NCBI RefSeq assembly: GCF_001457835.1
Contig: NZ_LN898229.1
Coordinates: 111,046-175,045 of the forward strand
DNA from: Fenollaria timonensis
GTDB taxonomy: Bacteria; Bacillota; Clostridia; Tissierellales; Peptoniphilaceae
Direction: 5' to 3'
DNA: 64,000 nt
In this document: piece after piece, positions 60,495 to 64,000 of the stretch
How positions within the stretch are numbered: position 1 is the first letter of the stretch
Layout of the letters: the number at the start of each line of letters is the position of its first letter
Translations under genes and position numbers: made by a program
Notes under the pieces: model-generated
Database searches by the model: none
What the model saw: only the letters and a program-made list of their open reading frames with translations
What the model was told of the DNA's origin: nothing

Positions 60495-61978
60495 GGCTGT
60501 ATAATATCTATTGGGGAGTAAAACCTCAATAGATATTTTTTTGATAAAATTACAAAAAAAAGTTGCACTTGCACACATTTTATCCTATACTTAAAATACC
60601 ACTACAACATAGGAGGTGTGTACAAGTGCAAGAATATAATACCATAAATTTGCTAGCTTGTAAAGATGTAGTTGTTAACAATTTTAAAGAAGGTGAAAAT
60701 GTAGTAGTTATAGAAGCACAGACAAAAAAGTTAAAAAGCTGCCCATACTGTGGTTCTAAACATATCTGGGTTCATGATCACAGAACTCAAAAGATAAAAG
60801 ATACACAGATGCATGGTAAAAAATGCATAATAAACCTAAGAAAAACTAGGTACAACTGTAAGTGCTGCGGGAAAAGAATTGATAGCAAAACAGAACTAGT
60901 AGCAAAGAAAATGACCATGACAAAAAGACTAGTAGCATCCATAGCTAGAGAGTTTAGAGAACTTTACTCAATAAAGTCAATATCAAGAAGATACTCAGTA
61001 AGCACATCAACAGTTACAAGAGTCCTATCTTACCTATCAGTAGAGAGAAAAAGTCTTCCAAAAGTACTTTTAATAGACGAGTTTAAAGGCGACAGCGGTT
61101 CATACAAGTATCAATGCTCACTTCTAGATGGCATAACACATGAAATCATAGACATAGTTAAAAGTAGGCAAGAAAATATTTTGTTTGAATACTTTAAAAA
61201 CATACCAAAAGAAGAAAGAGAAAATGTAAAGATATTTGTTAGCGATATGTCAAAAACATTTAAAAACGTTAAAAACGCATACTTTAAAAACGCAGTACAC
61301 ATAGCAGACAAATATCACTTCGTAAGACAAGTCTCTTGGAGCTTAGAAAACGTAAGAAAGAGAATACAAAAAGATACATCAGCAGAAATGAGAATATACC
61401 TAAAAAGAAGTAAAAGCATACTTACAAAACCAATGCCAAAACTTAATGATGATCAAAAGCGAGAAGCAGCTCTAATGCTAGAGATAAGCGAAGAGCTAAG
61501 ACTAGCATATGGCTTAAAAGAATCCTTCTATCAAGAAGTTCTAGTGCAGAAAAACAAAGAACAAGCACAATACAAGGTAAACGCATGGATAGACATATGT
61601 AAAAAATCAAAACTTAAAGAGTTTAAATCATGTATAACAGCCTTTACAAACTGGTCTGATGAAATTACAAACTCATTTGACTACAAACATTCAAATGGAG
61701 CACTAGAAGGAAAACATACAAAGATAAAGACACTAAAAAGAAACAGCTTTGGTATGAGAAACTTCGAGAGGTTCAGAAAAAGAATAATGCTTTTAGACTA
61801 AAATATATATATAAAACATCATAAAAACCTAATAAGCCTATATAGGTTTATTAGTCATGCAAAAATTACATAAATTTGTGTTATTTTAAGTATATAAATT
61901 AAAAACGTGCAAATGTTAGTTTTAACATAAAAAGAGAGACTTAAATCAATAAGTCTCCCCAATATTTGACATAGAGCC
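60495..61978 (+). mobile_element. ISL3-family insertion sequence, copy 2 (1484 bp)
   Basis: Same length as copy 1 and, as far as read, identical to it from GGCT to AGCC, with its own perfect 8-bp target duplication. The different duplications show two independent insertions; the identity shows they are recent. Confidence 0.95.
60626..61801 (+). CDS. ISL3-family transposase, copy 2
   Basis: Identical 391-residue transposase with GTG start after AGGAGGTGTG. The zinc-finger cysteine pairs, helix-turn-helix and DDE residues are all intact, as in copy 1. It is oriented away from the CitG-CitX gene and toward the tRNA cluster; the terminator-like hairpin near the IS left end would limit transcription across that end. 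Confidence 0.94.
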   Translation: MQEYNTINLLACKDVVVNNFKEGENVVVIEAQTKKLKSCPYCGSKHIWVHDHRTQKIKDTQMHGKKCIINLRKTRYNCKCCGKRIDSKTELVAKKMTMTKRLVASIAREFRELYSIKSISRRYSVSTSTVTRVLSYLSVERKSLPKVLLIDEFKGDSGSYKYQCSLLDGITHEIIDIVKSRQENILFEYFKNIPKEERENVKIFVSDMSKTFKNVKNAYFKNAVHIADKYHFVRQVSWSLENVRKRIQKDTSAEMRIYLKRSKSILTKPMPKLNDDQKREAALMLEISEELRLAYGLKESFYQEVLVQKNKEQAQYKVNAWIDICKKSKLKEFKSCITAFTNWSDEITNSFDYKHSNGALEGKHTKIKTLKRNSFGMRNFERFRKRIMLLD

Positions 61979-61986
61979 ATAATATA
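61979..61986. repeat. Target site duplication, IS copy 2 (right)
   Basis: ATAATATA, matching 60487-60494. Confidence 0.93.
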
Positions 61987-62010
61987 TAATGAAAGCTATA
62001 AAAAAAGCTA

Positions 62011-62036
62011 AAAAAATAAGCCTATAAAAGGCTTAT
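62011..62036 (-). terminator. Terminator of the tRNA cluster
   Basis: Seven-bp stem ATAAGCC/GGCTTAT, seven-base loop and T-run on the minus strand. The stem starts at the CCA end of tRNA-Trp. Confidence 0.88.
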
Positions 62037-62111
62037 GGCAGGGGTTGAAGGTTTCGAACCCTCGGCACACGGTTTTGGAGACCGTTGCTCTACCAGCTGA
62101 GCTAAACCCCT
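62036..62111 (-). tRNA. tRNA-Trp (CCA)
   Basis: 76 nt, encoded CCA, acceptor AGGGGTT, anticodon loop CTCCAAA. Last tRNA of the cluster. Confidence 0.96.
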
Positions 62112-62115
62112 AAAT

Positions 62116-62192
62116 TGGTGGACCTTCAGGGACTCGAACCCCGGACCTGCCGGTTATGAGCCGGACGCTCTAACCAACTGAGCTAAAGGTCC
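62116..62192 (-). tRNA. tRNA-Ile2 (CAT, lysidine type)
   Basis: 77 nt, encoded CCA, anticodon CAT. The body GGACCTTTAGCTCAGTTGG matches the minor isoleucine tRNA of Bacillus, in which C34 becomes lysidine. Separate elongator and initiator Met tRNAs exist at 63102 and 63821. Confidence 0.85.
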
Positions 62193-62198
62193 ACATTG

Positions 62199-62292
62199 TG
62201 GCGGAGAAGGAGGGATTTGAACCCTCGCGCCCCGTAAATTAGGACCTACTCCCTTAGCAGGGGAGCCTCTTCAGCCACTTGAGTACTTCTCC
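62199..62292 (-). tRNA. tRNA-Ser (GCT)
   Basis: 94 nt, encoded CCA, long variable arm, anticodon loop CTGCTAA. Confidence 0.96.
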
Positions 62293-62342
62293 AAGAATAT
62301 TAAATTATTCGATTCGGCCTAAGCCATTTTAGATAAAAAAAA

Positions 62343-62431
62343 TGGCGGAGAGAGTGGGATTCGAACCCACGTGGGCTTGCACCCAAACGGTTTTCAAGAC
62401 CGCCTCGTTATGACCGCTTCGATACCTCTCC
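62343..62431 (-). tRNA. tRNA-Ser (TGA)
   Basis: 89 nt, encoded CCA, long variable arm, anticodon loop CTTGAAA. Confidence 0.96.
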
Positions 62432-62434
62432 GCA

Positions 62435-62512
62435 TGGCTGGGATGGTAGGACTCGAACCTACGGAAATGCCAGAGTCAAAGTCTGGTGCCTTACCGACTT
62501 GGCTACATCCCA
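62435..62512 (-). tRNA. tRNA-Gln (TTG)
   Basis: 78 nt, encoded CCA, acceptor TGGGATG, anticodon loop CTTTGAC. Confidence 0.95.
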
Positions 62513-62516
62513 ACAA

Positions 62517-62593
<77 letters not shown>

Positions 62594-62608
62594 ATATATA
62601 TTTAATTA

Positions 62609-62682
62609 TGGAGCGGGTGAAGGGAATCGGACCCTCGCAACCAGCTTGGAAGGCTGGGGCTCTACCACTGAGCTACACCCGC
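62609..62682 (-). tRNA. tRNA-Gly (TCC)
   Basis: 74 nt, encoded CCA, acceptor GCGGGTG, anticodon loop CTTCCAA. Confidence 0.96.
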
Positions 62683-62685
62683 ACA

Positions 62686-62770
62686 TGGTGGAAGAGAGTG
62701 GATTTGAACCACTGAAAGCTTAGCTAACGGATTTACAGTCCGCCCCCTTTAGCCACTTGGGTACTCTTCC
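62686..62770 (-). tRNA. tRNA-Tyr (GTA)
   Basis: 85 nt, encoded CCA, long variable arm, anticodon loop CTGTAAA. Confidence 0.96.
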
Positions 62771-62790
62771 ATAGGGCTGAATAAAAGATT

Positions 62791-62866
<76 letters not shown>

Positions 62867-62897
62867 AACTAGATGATATTTATCACCTAATCTTTTA

Positions 62898-62975
62898 TGG
62901 CGACCCGGATGGGGCTCGAACCCACGACCTCTAGCGTGACAGGCTAGCATTCTAAACCAACTGAACTACCGGGCC
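62898..62975 (-). tRNA. tRNA-Asp (GTC)
   Basis: 78 nt, encoded CCA, acceptor GGCCCGG, anticodon loop CTGTCAC. Confidence 0.96.
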
Positions 62976-62980
62976 ATGCA

Positions 62981-63056
62981 TGGTGGACGATATAGGGCTC
63001 GAACCTATGACCCCCTGCTTGTAAGGCAGATGCTCTCCCAGCTGAGCTAATCGTCC
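62981..63056 (-). tRNA. tRNA-Val (TAC)
   Basis: 76 nt, encoded CCA, acceptor GGACGAT, anticodon loop CTTACAA. Confidence 0.96.
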
Positions 63057-63101
63057 ATGCATGAATTATAAATCTATTAACTTTTAGTTCTAAAAAGAAC
63101 T

Positions 63102-63178
63102 TGGTAGCGGAGAAGAGATTTGAACTCCTGACACTCCGGGTATGAACCGAATGCTCTAGCCAACTGAGCTACTCCGCC
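63102..63178 (-). tRNA. tRNA-Met, elongator (CAT)
   Basis: 77 nt, encoded CCA, acceptor GGCGGAG, anticodon loop TTCATAC. It lacks the initiator G-C block. Confidence 0.9.
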
Positions 63179-63235
63179 ACAGATAGAATGTAATCAAGTG
63201 TGAAGTAAGCTACTCTCTTTACTGACTACACTTCT

Positions 63236-63264
63236 ATATTAATACATTTTTAAGAATTTGTCAA
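63236..63264 (-). promoter_or_regulatory. Candidate promoter of the distal tRNA group
   Basis: TTGACA (63259-63264), 17 bp, TAATAT (63236-63241) on the minus strand, in the 124-bp gap between tRNA-Glu and tRNA-Met. Confidence 0.6.
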
Positions 63265-63302
63265 TATAAAATTAATAATTTCTTAATTTTATTATATAAA
63301 AA

Positions 63303-63378
63303 TGGTGACCCTACCGGGATTCGAACCCGGGTAACCGCCGTGAAAGGGCGGTGTCTTGAACCGCTTGACCATAGGGCC
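63303..63378 (-). tRNA. tRNA-Glu (TTC)
   Basis: 76 nt, encoded CCA, acceptor GGCCCTA, anticodon loop CTTTCAC. A TATAAT lies at 63381-63386, only three bases ahead of the mature 5' end. Confidence 0.96.
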
Positions 63379-63392
63379 ATATTATATGTATT

Positions 63393-63550
63393 TTTTGTTT
63401 ATATATTAAATTGTGTGCTTTCACGGCTCCGCCGTGGCCTGCTTCTGGCATTTTCCTACGGAAAATGAAACGAGACTGGCATCTGACCTAGCTGACATTC
63501 GTAAGCTCGCTACGCTTGCTTCTCATGTGCTTAGGTCATTAAAACGGCGT
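63393..63550. repeat. Structured 158-bp insert beside tRNA-Glu
   Basis: Noncoding stretch rich in perfect hairpins: CACGGC/GCCGTG (63422-63436), CATTTTCC/GGAAAATG (63449-63467) and TGACCTA/TAGGTCA (63484-63538). It is bounded by the two copies of a 42-bp tRNA-Glu/promoter repeat. Confidence 0.55.
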
Positions 63551-63592
63551 GTGTCTTGAACCGCTTGACCATAGGGCCATATTGTATGTATT
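63551..63592 (-). pseudogene. Partial tRNA-Glu duplicate (5' half plus promoter)
   Basis: Matches 63351-63392 at a constant 200-bp offset with a single mismatch. It contains the first 28 nt of tRNA-Glu but not the anticodon or 3' half. Confidence 0.85.
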
Positions 63593-63635
63593 ATAACATA
63601 TTTATAATTTTAAGGCAACTAAATTATATAGATAA

Positions 63636-63658
63636 TTATGGTTGCGGGAGCAGGATTT
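63636..63658 (-). pseudogene. Partial initiator-tRNA duplicate (3' end)
   Basis: 23 bp identical to 63818-63840, covering the CCA and 3' acceptor/T-arm of tRNA-fMet, then diverging abruptly. Confidence 0.8.
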
Positions 63659-63817
63659 CATTGACCTAACTTAGTGAGCACGCTAGGGCGAACTCTAGTA
63701 GGTCAAGTGCAACCGTTTTTCCAAGAGAGCAAGCTTTGCTATGCTCGATTGGATAAAAACGTCTGCTGAACCGTCTTGTTGATAGTCTTTCTCAGGACTT
63801 TATCTATCCCCGTAATC
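63659..63817. repeat. Structured 159-bp insert beside tRNA-fMet
   Basis: Noncoding. It contains TTGACCTA/TAGGTCAA (63661-63706) and a long stem CGTTTTTCCAA with TTGGATAAAAACG (63714-63761). Nearly the same length and the same GACCTA...TAGGTC arms as the insert at 63393. Apart from the two fragments, 63379-63820 holds no gene. Confidence 0.55.
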
Positions 63818-63820
63818 TTA

Positions 63821-63896
63821 TGGTTGCGGGAGCAGGATTTGAACCTGCGACCTTCGGGTTATGAGCCCGACGAGCTGCCAGCTGCTCCATCCCGCG
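63821..63896 (-). tRNA. Initiator tRNA-fMet (CAT)
   Basis: 76 nt, encoded CCA. The C1-A72 mismatch (CGCGGG against CCCGCA) and three G-C pairs below the CTCATAA loop identify the initiator. Confidence 0.95.
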
Positions 63897-63905
63897 ATGT
63901 CTTTT

Positions 63906-63994
63906 TGGTGCCGAGGATCGGAATCGAACCGATACGACCTTTAAGGGTCGCAGGATTTTAAGTCCTGTGCGTCTGCCTGTTCCGCCACCCCGGC
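63906..63994 (-). tRNA. tRNA-Leu (TAA)
   Basis: 89 nt, encoded CCA, long variable arm, acceptor GCCGGGG, anticodon loop CTTAAAA. First tRNA of the cluster seen in the window. Confidence 0.96.
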
Positions 63995-64000
63995 TCATTT

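Noticed and set aside
63776..63998. Open frames over tRNA-fMet and tRNA-Leu on both strands
   Set aside because: Translated tRNA sequence, a well-known false gene type.

Overview
The window is low-GC DNA from an anaerobic Firmicute. Its gene content resembles Clostridia/Tissierellia (Peptoniphilaceae-like), but no marker here fixes the genus. Supporting signs are strong Shine-Dalgarno sites, textbook TTGACA-17-TATAAT promoters, CCA-encoding tRNA genes, a [4Fe-4S]-type PurF, an S-box SAM riboswitch, a selenouridine synthase and an ISL3-family IS. Almost every gene is on the minus strand, so transcription runs right to left. The exceptions are one ion transporter (38364-39641) and two transposases.

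Layout, left to right. 17-3032: ppx-ppk polyphosphate operon. 3147-4034: YitT-family membrane protein. 4246-13410: a ten-gene iron-uptake operon (FTR1 permease, P19 lipoprotein, DUF2318 membrane protein, two ABC systems, FMN-binding lipoprotein, DUF4418 protein) behind a strong promoter with a double palindromic operator. 13629-20090: glmS-galU-HAD-phnDCE, apparently one operon. 20263-22795: metNIQ with a SAM riboswitch and a CRP/FNR-like site. 23108-25463: a lipoprotein with a G10 tract in its promoter, and an ABC exporter. 25560-30365: purCFBA. 30490-35641: a BlaI/BlaR1-like regulatory pair with secreted and lipoproteins. 35775-38233: DegV, DUF1836 and MnmH. 39778-46781: a RiPP-type cluster (Cys-rich precursor, radical SAM/SPASM maturase, three transport or immunity units). 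47137-48774: GTPase and a small membrane protein. 48922-54288: oppBCDFA. 54507-55990 and 60495-61978: two identical IS copies with perfect 8-bp target duplications. 56072-60468: alpha/beta hydrolase, M23 peptidase, two tRNAs, tadA and a CitG-CitX fusion. 62036-63994: fifteen tRNA genes.

The most unusual points are these. (1) The RiPP cluster has a 10-Cys precursor with a four-residue Cys ladder and an exact 12-bp tandem duplication. (2) Four accessory blocks are each bounded by two copies of the same terminator; two of these repeats also cover the stop-codon position, and one carries a decayed copy of the neighbouring GTPase gene's 3' end. (3) Two structured inserts of about 158 bp in the tRNA region each sit beside a partial tRNA duplication. 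(4) Several promoters carry readable regulatory logic: an iron operator just downstream of the -10, a CRP-like site centred at -41.5, and a homopolymer between -35 and -10.

Gene functions rest on recognisable motifs and conserved gene order; no database search was possible. Statements about base composition are visual impressions.
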